The notes: generated by a model from the letters alone, not told the origin. A DNA stretch of 64,000 nt from Ruegeria sp. TM1040 (GCF_000014065.1 NC_008044.1:643501-707500), one strand, 5' to 3'. Shown: positions 25,159 through 36,319, numbered from the stretch's first letter. Numbers and translations are program-made.

Positions 25159-28100
25159 ATGGACATTGCACGCGGATCAATTCAACGGCCGCTTTATACG
25201 TGGCTGATCATGCTGTTTGCCCTCTTTGGGGGCATCTGGGGCTTTCTCTCGCTGGGTCGATTGGAAGACCCTGCCTTCACCATCAAACAGGCGGTGATCC
25301 AGACGACTTATGCCGGCGCCAGCGCCGAGCAGGTGGCCCTGGAGGTGTCCGAACCTCTGGAATCCGCCATCCAGAAGATGGAGGAAGTCAAGGAAATCAC
25401 CTCCATGAACCGCCCCGGCGTATCGATCATCGAAGTGGAGATGCGCGACACCTATGACGGCTCGGAGTTGCCACAGATCTGGACCAAACTGCGCGCAAAG
25501 GTGCGTGATGCGGCCCGTGGCCTGCCGGATGGCGTCAGCGAGCCGCTGGTGAACGACAGCTTTGGGGACGTGTTCGGTATCTTCTATGCGGTAACGGCTG
25601 AAGGGTTTTCCGACCGCGAGAAATACGAGCTATCGACCTTCCTGCGCCGCGAGTTGTTGACCGTGGACGGTGTGGCGGATGTCGATATCTCGGGGCTGCG
25701 CAAAGAGACAATCTATGTCGAACCCGACATGCCGATTGCCACCAACCTTGGGGTTTCGGTCAATGCGATCGCCAACGCCGTTGCCACTTCGAACTCGGTG
25801 ACACCGGCGGGAGAGATCAAGGCCGGACCGATGAACACCATTCTGCAAACTCCCGAAGGCTCGGATTCCGTTTCGGAGATTGCGGGTCTGACGGTGGGCG
25901 TCGGGGGTGAGACCATCAACATCATCGACATCGCAAATGTTTGGCGCGGACGAGAGATCGACCCGTCGCTGATGATCCGCTTTGACGGGGTTGAGGCCTT
26001 TACCCTTGGGGTGTCCGGGATCGCCAATGAAAACATTGTGGATGTTGGTCATCGCGTGGACGCCAAGCTGGCGGAGCTGGACAGCGACATTCCCTTTGGC
26101 GTGGAACTGCATCCGATCTATCAGCAGCATATCGTTGTGGAGCAGGCGTCCAATGATTTCCTCGTGAACCTTGCCATGTCGGTGGCCATTGTGATCGTGG
26201 TGCTGGCGCTCTTCATGGGGTGGCGCGCGGCCATTGTGGTCGGGACAACCCTGCTGCTGACGGTGGTGGGGACGCTCTTCTTCATGGCGCTGTTTTCAAT
26301 CGAGATGGAACGCATCTCGCTTGGGGCGTTGATCATCGCCATGGGCATGCTCGTCGATAACGCCATCGTGGTGGCGGAGGGGATGCAAATCTCCATGCAA
26401 AAAGGCAGATCCTCGCGTGAAGCCGCGCAGGAGGCGGCCTCGAAGACCCAGATCCCTCTGTTGGGCGCGACGGTGATTGGCATCATGGCCTTTGCCGGGA
26501 TCGGGCTCAGCCCGGACGCCACGGGCGAGTTCATGTTCTCGCTCTTTGCCGTGATCGGAATTTCGCTTCTGCTGAGCTGGATTCTTGCGCTGACGGTCAC
26601 GCCGCTCTTGGGGCATTACTTCTTTAAACGCGGTTCGGGAGACGATCAGGACAGCTACAACGGGCTGTTGTTTCGCAGCTACGGCGCTCTGCTGCGCGGC
26701 GCACTCAAGGCGCGCTGGCTTGTGGTGGTCGGCCTGATTGGCGTGACTGTGATGTGTTTCATGGGGTTTGGCCTCATCAAGCAGCAGTTCTTTCCGAACT
26801 CCAACACGCCGTTGTTCTATGTGCACTACAAGTTGCCACAGGGCACCGCGATCGAAGCAACCTCTGCGCATATGGCTGAAATGGAATCCTGGCTGGCTGC
26901 GCGCGATGAGGTGGTATCGACCGCAACCTTCGTGGGGCAGGGGGCGACCCGCTTCTTGTTGACCTATGCCGGTCAGAAGGCCAATCCAAGCTACGGGCAT
27001 CTGATCATCCGCACGGAAAATCTCGAACAGATCCCGGGCTTGCAGGCGGATCTCGAGGCCTGGGGCAAGGCGCATTTTCCCGAAGGTGAGTTCCGCACAG
27101 AGCGGCTGGTCTTTGGCCCCGGCGGCGGCGCCCCAGTTGAGGTGCGTTTCTCTGGTCCGGATCCGGCTGTGCTGCGCCGCCTTGCCAATGAAGCCAAGGA
27201 ACTGCTGGAGACAGAGAGCGATCTGACGCGCGATGTACGTCACAATTGGCGCGAGCAGGAGTTGGTGCTCAAACCCGTCTACGCCACGGACCGGGCGCAA
27301 ACGGCTGGGGTGACGCGAGAGGCGATCTCGAGCGCGCTGCAGTTCTCGACCAACGGGGTGACAACGGGGGTGTTCCGCGAACGCGAACGCCTGATCCCGA
27401 TTGTCATGCGCCAGCCGCAGGAAGACCCTTATAACGTGATGAACCAGGTGGTGTTTTCGGAGACCTCTGGCAGCTGGATCCCGCTGGAACAGATGATCGA
27501 TGGCATCTCCTACGAGGTTCAGAACACGCTCGTGCATCGGCGCGACCGCGTCTACACTATCACCGTGGGGGCGGATGTATTGCCGGATGTGACGGCTGCC
27601 ACCGCCTTTGGCGAGGTGCAGGCCGCGATCGAGGCCATCGAGGTGCCGGTCGGCTACAAGATGGAATGGGGCGGGGAGCATGAGAACTCCTCGGAGGCCA
27701 ATGCAAGTCTCGGCAAGCAATTGCCGCTCTCGCTGCTGATCATGGTGCTGATCTCCGTTCTGCTCTTCAATGCGATCCGTCAGCCGATCATTATCTGGCT
27801 GCTGGTCCCGATGAGCGTGAACGGGGTTGTGATCGGTCTCTTGGGCACGGGGCTTCCCTTTACGTTCACAGCACTTCTTGGTCTGCTGAGCCTGTCCGGC
27901 ATGCTGATCAAGAACGGGATCGTTCTGGTGGAAGAAATCGACATTGTCCGCCGCGAAGAGGGGCTGCCGCTGCGCGAGAGCATCGTGAAGGCCTCTGTGT
28001 CGCGTTTGCGTCCCGTGATGCTTGCGGCGATTACGACCATCCTCGGTATGGCCCCGCTTATGAGCGATGCCTTCTTCGTGTCGATGGCGGTGACGATCAT

Positions 28101-28209
28101 GGGCGGTCTGGCCTTTGCAACAGTGCTGACGCTTGTTGCGGCGCCGGTGTTCTACCTGATCTTTTTCAAAGGGGTGGAACGGCAGGAGCAGAAGGCAGCC
28201 GCCGCCTAG
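25159..28209 (+). CDS. RND-family efflux transporter permease
   Basis: Inner-membrane proton-driven pump of 1016 residues. The first helix follows a short N-terminus (SIQRPLYTWLIMLFALFGG); two large periplasmic loops and twelve predicted helices are in RND order. The segment GALIIAMGMLVDNAIVVAEG contains the acidic residues of the proton relay in helix 4, and LLSLSGMLIKNGIVLVEE repeats the pattern in the second half. Substrate is not predictable; the MarR linkage suggests toxic organic compounds. No outer-membrane factor gene is next to it. Confidence 0.95.
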   Translation: MDIARGSIQRPLYTWLIMLFALFGGIWGFLSLGRLEDPAFTIKQAVIQTTYAGASAEQVALEVSEPLESAIQKMEEVKEITSMNRPGVSIIEVEMRDTYDGSELPQIWTKLRAKVRDAARGLPDGVSEPLVNDSFGDVFGIFYAVTAEGFSDREKYELSTFLRRELLTVDGVADVDISGLRKETIYVEPDMPIATNLGVSVNAIANAVATSNSVTPAGEIKAGPMNTILQTPEGSDSVSEIAGLTVGVGGETINIIDIANVWRGREIDPSLMIRFDGVEAFTLGVSGIANENIVDVGHRVDAKLAELDSDIPFGVELHPIYQQHIVVEQASNDFLVNLAMSVAIVIVVLALFMGWRAAIVVGTTLLLTVVGTLFFMALFSIEMERISLGALIIAMGMLVDNAIVVAEGMQISMQKGRSSREAAQEAASKTQIPLLGATVIGIMAFAGIGLSPDATGEFMFSLFAVIGISLLLSWILALTVTPLLGHYFFKRGSGDDQDSYNGLLFRSYGALLRGALKARWLVVVGLIGVTVMCFMGFGLIKQQFFPNSNTPLFYVHYKLPQGTAIEATSAHMAEMESWLAARDEVVSTATFVGQGATRFLLTYAGQKANPSYGHLIIRTENLEQIPGLQADLEAWGKAHFPEGEFRTERLVFGPGGGAPVEVRFSGPDPAVLRRLANEAKELLETESDLTRDVRHNWREQELVLKPVYATDRAQTAGVTREAISSALQFSTNGVTTGVFRERERLIPIVMRQPQEDPYNVMNQVVFSETSGSWIPLEQMIDGISYEVQNTLVHRRDRVYTITVGADVLPDVTAATAFGEVQAAIEAIEVPVGYKMEWGGEHENSSEANASLGKQLPLSLLIMVLISVLLFNAIRQPIIIWLLVPMSVNGVVIGLLGTGLPFTFTALLGLLSLSGMLIKNGIVLVEEIDIVRREEGLPLRESIVKASVSRLRPVMLAAITTILGMAPLMSDAFFVSMAVTIMGGLAFATVLTLVAAPVFYLIFFKGVERQEQKAAAA

Positions 28210-28329
28210 GCTGCGGCCTCACGGCGTGCGAGAGTGCCTGCGACCATTGCAGGCGCTCTTCAACCAGCCCGAGCCAGTCTGACGCAATGTGAGCGTTGGC
28301 GTCATGTGAGGGCGAGACACAAAAACAAG

Positions 28330-28362
28330 AAAAGCCCCGGGGATCTGTCCCGCGGGGCTTTT
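28330..28362 (+). terminator. Rho-independent terminator after RND operon
   Basis: AAAAGCCCCG (28330-28339) pairs with the GGGGCTTTT arm ending at 28362 around a GC-containing loop, with T residues at the end. It lies about 120 bases past the permease stop. Confidence 0.8.
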
Positions 28363-28677
28363 CCGTTTGGGGGGAGATCAAAGATTGGCCATCTGTGAGG
28401 GGTGAGAGAGCGATTGATGGCCGGGAGGGAACATGATCTTCCGCTGCCCTTCTGGGCTGCTCTGTGTAGGGAGACTGTGCCTTTGAGGGTGAGTCGCTGC
28501 AATGCTATCTGCGTGAGCGCAGCGCAAATATCAGATCCAATTGTTTGTATATGCCCTCGCCATCCAACAGCGCGTTCAGAGCACTGGTGGTGCGTTTCAC
28601 CTGTTCTGTCGGGAAGGGGCCTGCGCCGGCCGGATTGCCAATGGCGATCCGGTCTCTCTTGAGAGAGGTAAAGGCAC
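28363..28677. other. Intergenic region without a recognised gene
   Basis: About 315 bases between two terminators. Two overlapping short plus-strand frames exist (to 86 and 106 residues) but neither has a credible start site or protein character. Nothing else is seen. Confidence 0.4.
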
Positions 28678-28708
28678 AAAAAAACGCCCCCGAAACCGGA
28701 GGCGTTTT
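28678..28708 (-). terminator. Rho-independent terminator after carB
   Basis: AAAACGCC (28681-28688) pairs with GGCGTTTT (28701-28708), extended by C/G pairs around a GAAA-type loop. On the minus strand the stem is followed by seven T residues and it lies 65 bases past the carB stop. Confidence 0.85.
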
Positions 28709-28772
28709 GAGGTCTTCTGCTTGCACGGTACTGTGAGACGATCAGCGGAGTTCGCGTCTTCGTCCTTCGCAG

Positions 28773-31700
28773 TTAGCCTTGCAGGCTTTTCACTTCGACT
28801 TCCCCTTCGGCCTGCGCCTGAATGGCGCGCGCGGCGGCATGGGCCCCGGCGGCGGTGGTGAAATAGGGGATCTTGTCATAGAGCGCGACAGAGCGCATCG
28901 GCTTGGAATCCTCGACCGCCTGGTTGCCTTCGGTGGTGTTGAGCACCAGCTGGATCTCGCCATCCTTGAGCATGTCCACCACATGCGGACGTCCTTCATA
29001 GACCTTGTTCACCACAGCGCACTCTACACCGTGCCCCGCAAGCCACCCCTGCGTGCCGCGGGTGGCCACCAGATCAAAGCCCTGGGCGATCAGGATGCGC
29101 GCCGTATCGAGCATGACTTCGGTCTTGTCCTCATCCTTGATCGAAATGAACGCGCGTCCTTTGCTGGGCAGCACCATGCCAGCGCCCATCTGCGCCTTGA
29201 GGAAGGCACGCGCAAAGCTGCGATCCCAGCCCATGACTTCACCGGTAGAGCGCATTTCCGGCCCCAGAATGGTGTCGACGCCGGGGAAACGGGCAAAGGG
29301 CAGCACCGCTTCTTTGACGGAGAACCACGGCATGTCCGGGTCAGCAAGCGTCATCGGATCAGCCATGGGTGTGTTCACGTCATAGCCTGCGTCGGGCTCG
29401 TAGGGTGCGCGCTGCGGGAAGTTCGACAGCGGCTCTCCGGCCATGACGCGCGCGGCGATGGAGGCGATGGCGCTGTCGGTGGCCTTGGCGACAAACGGCA
29501 CCGTGCGCGAGGCGCGCGGGTTTACCTCAATCAGGTAGATCTCATTGTCCTTGATCGCAAATTGCACGTTCATCAGACCAACAACATTCAGCGCCTTCGC
29601 AAGCGCAAAGCTCTGCTCCTTGATACGCTCGATCACCTCTTTGTCGAGCGAGTACGGCGGCAGCGAGCACGCCGAGTCACCAGAGTGAACGCCAGCTTCC
29701 TCGATATGCTGCATGATGCCTGCAACATGCACGTCTTTGCCGTCGCAGATCGCGTCCACGTCGAGCTCCACCGCGCCAGAGAGGTAGCTGTCCAAGAGCA
29801 CCGGGCTGTCGCCCGATACCACCACTGCCTCGTTGATGTAGCGTTTGAGCTGGTCCATGTCGCGCACGATTTCCATCGCGCGACCACCCAGAACGTAGGA
29901 CGGGCGGATCACCAGCGGGAAGCCGATTTCCTCTGCGATCTTAAGCGCTTGTTCGCCGGTGGAAGCGATGCCGTTCTTGGGCTGTTTCAGGCCAAGCTCA
30001 TTCACAAGCGCCTGGAAGCGCTCACGGTCTTCGGCAAGGTCAATCGCGTCCGGCGTGGTGCCGAGGATCGGAATGCCTTCGGCCTCTAGCGCATTGGCAA
30101 GTTTCAGCGGGGTTTGGCCACCGAACTGAACAATCACACCGTGCAGGGTGCCGTTTTCCTGTTCGACGCGCAGGATCTCCATGACGTGCTCCATGGTGAG
30201 GGGCTCGAAATAGAGGCGATCCGAGGTGTCATAGTCGGTCGAAACTGTTTCCGGGTTGCAGTTGACCATGATGGTCTCATACCCCGCATCCGTCAGCGCA
30301 AAACAGGCGTGACAGCAGCAGTAGTCGAACTCGATACCCTGACCGATCCGGTTTGGCCCGCCACCAAGAATAACGACCTTTTTGCGATCCGAGGGGCGCG
30401 CTTCGCATTCCACTTCACCCATCATCGGGCTTTCATAGGTGGAGTACATATAGGGCGTCTGCGCTTCGAACTCTGCGGCGCAGGTGTCGATGCGTTTGAA
30501 CACCGCCTTGACGCCGAGGTTGTGGCGCGCGCGGCGCACGTTGTCCTCGTCACGGCCCGTCAGCAGACCCAGACGGGCGTCCGAAAAGCCGAGCATCTTG
30601 AGCGCGCGCAGCTTGTCTTCGCGCATCGGTAGGCCATTTTTGCGGATCTCGCGCTCGGCGTCGATGATCTCGCGGATCCGGGCGAGGAACCACGGATCGA
30701 ATTTCGTGACGCCCTGAATTTCGTCGTCCGACAAGCCATGACGCATCGCCTGTGCGATGGTGCGCAGGCGGTCCGGGGTCTGCTGGCTGATCGCCTTGAT
30801 CACTGCGGCCTTGTCGTCGGCACCAACGCTTTCCCAAAGGCCAGCTTGCACACCGGGGATCTCCACCTCGTCAAAGCCGGTGAGACCGGATTCCATCGAA
30901 GCGAGCGCCTTTTGCATCGATTCGTGGATGGTGCGGCCAATCGCCATGGCTTCGCCCACCGATTTCATCGCTGTCGTGAGGTAAGGCTCGGAACCAGGGA
31001 ATTTCTCAAACGCGAATTTCGGAATTTTGGTGACGACATAGTCGATGGTCGGCTCAAACGATGCAGGCGTCACCTTGGTGATGTCGTTGTCCAACTCGTC
31101 GAGCGTGTAGCCCACAGCAAGCTTTGCCGCGATCTTTGCAATCGGGAAACCTGTCGCTTTGGAGGCCAGCGCCGAAGAGCGGCTCACGCGCGGGTTCATC
31201 TCGATGACAACCATCCGCCCGTCTGCGGGGTTCACTGCCCATTGTACGTTGGAGCCGCCGGTTTCCACGCCAATCTCGCGCAGGACCGCAATCGAGGCGG
31301 TCCGCATCATCTGATATTCCTTGTCCGTAAGCGTAAGGGCAGGGGCCACGGTGATCGAGTCCCCGGTATGAACGCCCATCGGGTCCACGTTTTCGATCGA
31401 GCAGACGATGATGGCATTATCCGCTTTGTCGCGGACCACTTCCATCTCGTATTCTTTCCAGCCCAGCAGGCTCTCATCGACGAGGATCTGGTTCACCGGA
31501 GAGGCATCCATGCCGGAGCGGCAATAGTGGATGTAATCCTCGCGATTGTAGGCCACGCCGCCACCGGTGCCACCGAGGGTAAAGGCGGGGCGGATGATTG
31601 CGGGCAGGCCGATGTCCTCGAGGGCTTCGAGTGCAAGCGCGACACCCGCCTCAAGGTCGGCGTTGCCGTTGTCTTTTTTCGGCGCTGTAACAATGGTGGC

Positions 31701-32135
31701 GCGCGGGTTTTCAAGACCGAGGCGATCCATGGCCTCGCGGAAGAGCTTGCGGTCTTCGGCCATCTCGATGGCTTCGCGCTTGGCGCCGATCATCTCGACG
31801 TTGAATTTTTCGAGGACGCCCATTTCCTCAAGCGCGAGCGAGGTGTTGAGGCCGGTCTGCCCGCCCATCGTCGGCAGGAGCGCGTCGGGGCGTTCTTTCT
31901 CGATGATCTTGGCGACCACTTCCGGGGTGATCGGCTCGATGTAGGTCGCATCAGCAAGACCCGGGTCGGTCATGATCGTCGCTGGGTTGGAGTTCACCAG
32001 GATCACCCGGTAGCCTTCTTCGCGCAGCGCCTTGCAGGCCTGAGCGCCAGAATAGTCGAATTCGCAGGCCTGACCGATGACGATGGGCCCGGCGCCAATG
32101 ATCATGATCGACTTGATATCGGTTCTCTTCGGCAT
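28773..32135 (-). CDS. carB: Carbamoyl-phosphate synthase large subunit CarB
   Basis: Protein of 1120 residues that makes carbamoyl phosphate from glutamine-derived ammonia, bicarbonate and two ATP, for arginine and pyrimidines. Two homologous ATP-grasp halves are present: the first begins [20 protein letters not shown], the second [19 protein letters not shown]. Glycine-rich ATP loops ([25 protein letters not shown]) follow in each. A C-terminal MGS-like allosteric domain starts near [16 protein letters not shown]. The ATG at 32135 is chosen as the usual start; the frame runs open upstream. carA is not adjacent, so the complex is encoded at two loci. It is divergent from pabB. Confidence 0.97.
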   Translation of the reverse strand: MPKRTDIKSIMIIGAGPIVIGQACEFDYSGAQACKALREEGYRVILVNSNPATIMTDPGLADATYIEPITPEVVAKIIEKERPDALLPTMGGQTGLNTSLALEEMGVLEKFNVEMIGAKREAIEMAEDRKLFREAMDRLGLENPRATIVTAPKKDNGNADLEAGVALALEALEDIGLPAIIRPAFTLGGTGGGVAYNREDYIHYCRSGMDASPVNQILVDESLLGWKEYEMEVVRDKADNAIIVCSIENVDPMGVHTGDSITVAPALTLTDKEYQMMRTASIAVLREIGVETGGSNVQWAVNPADGRMVVIEMNPRVSRSSALASKATGFPIAKIAAKLAVGYTLDELDNDITKVTPASFEPTIDYVVTKIPKFAFEKFPGSEPYLTTAMKSVGEAMAIGRTIHESMQKALASMESGLTGFDEVEIPGVQAGLWESVGADDKAAVIKAISQQTPDRLRTIAQAMRHGLSDDEIQGVTKFDPWFLARIREIIDAEREIRKNGLPMREDKLRALKMLGFSDARLGLLTGRDEDNVRRARHNLGVKAVFKRIDTCAAEFEAQTPYMYSTYESPMMGEVECEARPSDRKKVVILGGGPNRIGQGIEFDYCCCHACFALTDAGYETIMVNCNPETVSTDYDTSDRLYFEPLTMEHVMEILRVEQENGTLHGVIVQFGGQTPLKLANALEAEGIPILGTTPDAIDLAEDRERFQALVNELGLKQPKNGIASTGEQALKIAEEIGFPLVIRPSYVLGGRAMEIVRDMDQLKRYINEAVVVSGDSPVLLDSYLSGAVELDVDAICDGKDVHVAGIMQHIEEAGVHSGDSACSLPPYSLDKEVIERIKEQSFALAKALNVVGLMNVQFAIKDNEIYLIEVNPRASRTVPFVAKATDSAIASIAARVMAGEPLSNFPQRAPYEPDAGYDVNTPMADPMTLADPDMPWFSVKEAVLPFARFPGVDTILGPEMRSTGEVMGWDRSFARAFLKAQMGAGMVLPSKGRAFISIKDEDKTEVMLDTARILIAQGFDLVATRGTQGWLAGHGVECAVVNKVYEGRPHVVDMLKDGEIQLVLNTTEGNQAVEDSKPMRSVALYDKIPYFTTAAGAHAAARAIQAQAEGEVEVKSLQG

Positions 32136-32346
32136 GGCGGGCGTCCTTTTGACAGAAATTTCGGCGTGGCAGTCTGAATCAGGCACGGGCTGCGCCCAAA
32201 TTGTCCTGCGTTATAGGCAGCGAGACAAAAGGTGCAAGGGGGATCGGCCCTGCAATGCAAATTGCCGTTTTCGACCCTTTCGTGTGGCGTCGAAACCGCT
32301 ATATGCGGGGCAAGGGAGACACTCACTGCTCACGGAGACCCTGCCG

Positions 32347-33480
32347 GTGGAAATCCGCTTTGACAATGGCCCATCGAAGGGCGCGGCGCTGTTTGAAGAC
32401 CCAGTTGACCTGATCCGCGCGCAAGACCCGGATGAGGTGCAGGGGGCGCTTGCGGCCTTGGACCGCGCCCGCGCCGAGGGGCATTGGGTTGCAGGCTATG
32501 CGTCTTATGAGTTGGGCTATGCGCTTGAGCCACGTTTGGCGCATCTTCTGAATGGGCGCGGGCACCGGCGTCTTCCGTTGCTGCAGTTCGGTGTGTTCCG
32601 CGCGCCGGTGGCGGCGGATGTTCCGCTTTGGGCTGGGGATGCAGGTGTGGGAGAGACGACCGCGCGCTGGGACGCTGCCCGCTACACCGAGGCCTTTGAT
32701 CGCGTTAAATCCTACATTGGCGCCGGCGACATATATCAGGCCAATCTGACTTTCCCCATCGACGCACAGGTCTGGGGCGGGGCGGAGGCGCTTTATGCGG
32801 CCCTTGCCGCGCGTCAGCCTGTGGGCCACGGGGCGCTTGTGCGTCAGGACGGGCTGCCAACGATCCTGTCGCGCAGCCCGGAGCTCTTCTTTCGCACATC
32901 CTCGGATGGGGTGATCGAGACGCGTCCCATGAAGGGCACGCAACCGCGCAGCCTTGACCCGCGAGAGGATTCGCGACGACGGGATTTCCTGCGCTCTGAC
33001 GAAAAGAACCGCGCTGAAAACCTGATGATTGTCGACCTTCTGCGCAATGACATCAGCCGCGTGTCCGAGACCGGCTCGGTCCATGTGCCAGAGCTGTTTG
33101 CCGTGGAAAGCTATGCGACGGTGCACCAGATGGTGTCATTGGTGCGGGCACGCCTCAAGGCCGGCTGCGGTCTGGCGGACATCTTTGCGGCACTTTATCC
33201 CTGCGGGTCGATCACCGGCGCGCCCAAAATCCGTGCCATGGAGATCCTTGCGGAACTCGAGCCCGGGGCGCGCGACATTTATTGCGGCACCATTGGCTGG
33301 GCGGCCCCCGACGGGCGGTCGGAATTCAATGTCTCCATACGTACGATGATGCTGGAGGGCGATGCGGCCACGTTCAACGTCGGCGGTGGGCTGGTCTGGG
33401 ACAGCACCTCCGCCTCCGAGTATGAGGAAGCGCTGTGGAAAGCCCGTTTTGCACAAGTGACGACCCCGATTTCCGCTTGA
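32347..33480 (+). CDS. pabB: Aminodeoxychorismate synthase component I PabB
   Basis: Chorismate-using enzyme of 377 residues that makes 4-amino-4-deoxychorismate for folate synthesis. It has the family motifs DIYQANLTF, SRSPELFFR, RPMKGTQPR, DEKNRAENLMIVDLLRND and CGSITGAPKIRAMEI in the C-terminal catalytic half. The start is a GTG at 32347 with GGAGA at 8 bases; the open frame upstream runs into the carB promoter region. It overlaps the lyase gene by 46 bases. Confidence 0.93.
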   Translation: MEIRFDNGPSKGAALFEDPVDLIRAQDPDEVQGALAALDRARAEGHWVAGYASYELGYALEPRLAHLLNGRGHRRLPLLQFGVFRAPVAADVPLWAGDAGVGETTARWDAARYTEAFDRVKSYIGAGDIYQANLTFPIDAQVWGGAEALYAALAARQPVGHGALVRQDGLPTILSRSPELFFRTSSDGVIETRPMKGTQPRSLDPREDSRRRDFLRSDEKNRAENLMIVDLLRNDISRVSETGSVHVPELFAVESYATVHQMVSLVRARLKAGCGLADIFAALYPCGSITGAPKIRAMEILAELEPGARDIYCGTIGWAAPDGRSEFNVSIRTMMLEGDAATFNVGGGLVWDSTSASEYEEALWKARFAQVTTPISA

Positions 33481-34082
33481 TCGAGACCTTCGGCTTTGCG
33501 CCGGGGCAGGGTGTTGCGCGGCTTGATCTGCACTTGGCGCGTCTGACGCGCTCTGCCGAGGCCTTTGGTATTCCGTTCCGGCGTGCCAAAGCGCTGGCCA
33601 TGGTTGAGGATCTCGCGGCGACCACGCCGCTGCGCTGCCGTATGACGCTGGCTGCGGATGGTTTTCTTGCGTTGACCACCGCAGAGATGCCGGCAGCGGC
33701 AAACCTCTGGCGCGTTGGGATTGCGCAGGAGCGCCTCGCCTCGGATGAGCCTTTGCTGCGTCACAAGACGACCCGCCGAGAGATCTACGATCGCGCGCGG
33801 GCGCGCCTGCCCGCAGGGATCGACGAGGTGATATTTTTCAACGAACGCGACGAGATCTGCGAGGGCACAATCACCAATCTTGTTCTGACAAGAGAGGACG
33901 GTACGCGGCTGACGCCACCTGTGTCCTCGGGCTGCTTACCGGGCGTCTACCGCCAGAGCCTGCTCGACGCAGGAAGCTTAAAAGAAGCCGTTTTGACAAT
34001 GGCCGACCTTCAACGGGCCGCTGCACTGCATCTCACGAATGCGCTGCGCGGTGAGATCCCCGCGACACTGTTCGAGATCTGA
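33435..34082 (+). CDS. Aminotransferase class IV, aminodeoxychorismate lyase-like PabC
   Basis: PLP enzyme of 215 residues. The catalytic lysine is in LLRHKTTRREIYDRAR and the family motif ERDEICEGTITNLVL follows; the protein is shorter than most branched-chain aminotransferases. Next to pabB, the best reading is conversion of aminodeoxychorismate to 4-aminobenzoate. It starts with GTG at 33435, 46 bases before the pabB stop, with GAGGA just upstream inside pabB, so it is translationally coupled. Confidence 0.88.
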   Translation: MESPFCTSDDPDFRLIETFGFAPGQGVARLDLHLARLTRSAEAFGIPFRRAKALAMVEDLAATTPLRCRMTLAADGFLALTTAEMPAAANLWRVGIAQERLASDEPLLRHKTTRREIYDRARARLPAGIDEVIFFNERDEICEGTITNLVLTREDGTRLTPPVSSGCLPGVYRQSLLDAGSLKEAVLTMADLQRAAALHLTNALRGEIPATLFEI

Positions 34083-34147
34083 GCGCCCATCCTGCGCCGA
34101 TCGCTGCCCGACGCGGCGCTGAAACAGGCGCATTTTGCCCACATTGC

Positions 34148-34176
34148 TTGACAACGGGGCGGGAACCTTGTGTACG
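34148..34176 (+). promoter_or_regulatory. Possible sigma-70 promoter of aspS
   Basis: A perfect TTGACA (34148-34153), a 17-base spacer and TGTACG (34171-34176) lie about 70 bases before the aspS ATG. The -10 box is poor, so this is moderate evidence only. Confidence 0.4.
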
Positions 34177-34247
34177 GAAGGTTGAATTTTGCTTGGGCAC
34201 GGCGCCCCCTCGCGCGCCCCCGCCGCTGACCGAAAGAGACCAGATCC

Positions 34248-36032
34248 ATGCACGCATTTCGCAGCCATACCTGCGCTGAACTGAACAAATCCCACGTGGG
34301 CGAAACCGTTCGCCTCTCCGGCTGGGTTCACCGGGTCCGCGATCACGGCGGCCTTTTGTTCATCGACCTGCGCGACCACTATGGCGTCACGCAAGTCATG
34401 GCCGACCCCGACAGCCCTGTGTTTGCCGAGATTGAAAAGGTGCGGTCCGAATGGTGTATCCGCATCGATGGTGAAGTGAAGGCACGTGACGAAAGCCTCG
34501 TGAACGCCAAGATCCCGACCGGCGAGATTGAGGTTTTCATCCGCGACATCGAAGTTCTGGGCAAATCCGAAGAGCTGCCGCTGATGGTTTTCGGCGAGCA
34601 GGAATACCCGGAAGAAACCCGCTTGCGCTATCGCTACCTCGACCTGCGCCGCGAGAAGATGCAGCGCAACATGGTGCTGCGCTCCAACATGATCCGCTCT
34701 ATCCGCAATCGGATGTGGGATCAGGGTTTCAACGAATACCAGACACCGATCATCACCGCGTCGAGCCCCGAAGGCGCGCGCGACTTCCTCGTGCCGTCCC
34801 GTCTGCACCCGGGCAAGTTCTACGCCCTGCCGCAGGCGCCGCAGCAGTTCAAACAGCTGATGATGGTGTCGGGCTTTGACAAGTATTTCCAGATCGCGCC
34901 CTGTTTCCGCGACGAGGACCCTCGGGCGGACCGCTCGCCGACCGATTTCTACCAGCTCGATATGGAAATGTCCTTTGTCACCCAGCAGGATGTGTTTGAC
35001 ACCATCGCGCCGGTGATCGCGGGCGTGTTCGAGGAATTCGGTCAGGGCCGCAAGGTCGATGCTCCGAATGAATGGCCGCAAATTTCCTATAAGGACGCGG
35101 CCCTCTGGTATGGCTCCGACAAGCCGGACCTGCGCAACCCGATCAAAATGCAGGTGGTGTCCGAGCATTTCCGCGGCTCTGGTTTTGCAATCTTTGCAAA
35201 GCTCCTGGAGCAGGAAGGCACCGAAATTCGCGCCATTCCCGCACCGACAGGTGGCTCGCGCAAGTTCTGTGACCGGATGAATGCCTTTGCCCAGAAAGAG
35301 GGCCTGCCGGGCATGGGCTATATCTTCTGGCGCGAGGGCGCGGACGGCATGGAAGCCGCTGGACCCTTGGCGAAAAACATCGGCCCCGAACGCACCGAAG
35401 CGATCCGCCAGCAGCTTGGTCTGGGTGTGGGCGATGCGGCCTTCTTCCTCGGGGGCAAGCCCAAGACATTCGAGGCGGTTGCAGGCCGCGCGCGCAATGT
35501 GATCGGCGAAGAACTGAACCTCACCGACAAGGACCGTTTCGCCTTTGCCTGGATCGTGGACTTCCCGATCTATGAAAAGGACGAAGAGACCGGCAAGATC
35601 GACTTTGAGCACAACCCCTTCTCCATGCCGCAGGGCGGAATGGACGCGTTGAACGGCGATCCACTCGATGTGCGCGGCAACCAGTATGATCTGGCTTGTA
35701 ACGGTTACGAGCTGGTCTCGGGCGCGATCCGGAACCACAAGCCAGAGATCATGTTCAAAGCCTTCGAGATCGCAGGCTACGGCAAGGAAGAGGTCGAAAA
35801 GCGCTTTGGCGGTATGGTCAACGCGTTCCAGTATGGCGCCCCGCCGCACGGGGGCTGTGCAGCCGGTATCGATCGCATGGTGATGCTTCTGGCGGATGAG
35901 GCCAACATCCGCGAGGTCATCATGTTCCCGATGAATCAGCGCGCCGAAGACCTGATGATGGCCGCACCCTCCGAGCCGATGTCGGAGCAGCTGATGGAAC
36001 TTGGCCTGCGCGTGATCCCGCAGGACGACTGA
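34248..36032 (+). CDS. aspS: Aspartate--tRNA ligase
   Basis: Class IIb tRNA synthetase of 594 residues. The order is N-terminal OB anticodon domain ([13 protein letters not shown]), catalytic domain with motif 2 ([20 protein letters not shown]), the bacterial insertion, and motif 3 ([14 protein letters not shown]). The His in RDHGG (residue 33) corresponds to His31 of the P. aeruginosa non-discriminating enzyme, so it may also charge tRNA(Asn) for later amidation. A single gene with a clear terminator. Confidence 0.97.
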   Translation: MHAFRSHTCAELNKSHVGETVRLSGWVHRVRDHGGLLFIDLRDHYGVTQVMADPDSPVFAEIEKVRSEWCIRIDGEVKARDESLVNAKIPTGEIEVFIRDIEVLGKSEELPLMVFGEQEYPEETRLRYRYLDLRREKMQRNMVLRSNMIRSIRNRMWDQGFNEYQTPIITASSPEGARDFLVPSRLHPGKFYALPQAPQQFKQLMMVSGFDKYFQIAPCFRDEDPRADRSPTDFYQLDMEMSFVTQQDVFDTIAPVIAGVFEEFGQGRKVDAPNEWPQISYKDAALWYGSDKPDLRNPIKMQVVSEHFRGSGFAIFAKLLEQEGTEIRAIPAPTGGSRKFCDRMNAFAQKEGLPGMGYIFWREGADGMEAAGPLAKNIGPERTEAIRQQLGLGVGDAAFFLGGKPKTFEAVAGRARNVIGEELNLTDKDRFAFAWIVDFPIYEKDEETGKIDFEHNPFSMPQGGMDALNGDPLDVRGNQYDLACNGYELVSGAIRNHKPEIMFKAFEIAGYGKEEVEKRFGGMVNAFQYGAPPHGGCAAGIDRMVMLLADEANIREVIMFPMNQRAEDLMMAAPSEPMSEQLMELGLRVIPQDD

Positions 36033-36057
36033 GACTGACGCATCGACGGATTATGAT

Positions 36058-36088
36058 GGGGGCTGCCAGTTTGGCGGCCCCTTTTCTT
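36058..36088 (+). terminator. Rho-independent terminator after aspS
   Basis: GGGGCTGCC (36059-36067) pairs with GGCGGCCCC (36073-36081) around a 5-base loop, with one internal mismatch, followed by TTTTCTTT. It lies 26 bases past the aspS stop. Confidence 0.88.
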
Positions 36089-36319
36089 TGGTCCGCGCGC
36101 GTTTCTGCCGAGGCCCGTGCTGCGTCTTTCAACACAGACGGCATTGCTTGGCACAGCTGCGCTGAGTGGTTGGATCGGGCGCAGGATGAATATATGCAGG
36201 TGCGCGTAGCTTGATGCCCGACGTGTCGCGCCTCCTGGTCGGATTTCTTTGAGCGCCGCGTCGGGGCGCCCTCGCGCAGGCTCAAATTCGTGTCGGGGGA
36301 TCGGGTGCAGCAACCTGAG

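Noticed and set aside
30738-32177. 479-codon open frame opposite carB
   Set aside because: Shadow of carB; composition typical of antisense frames in GC-rich DNA.
32269-32295. TTTCGAC-N13-GTCGAAA inverted repeat between carB and pabB
   Set aside because: Seven-base arms with a long spacer could arise by chance, and no regulator is suggested by the neighbours.
33978-35849. 623-codon open frame opposite aspS
   Set aside because: Antisense to a fully conserved tRNA synthetase; no independent support.
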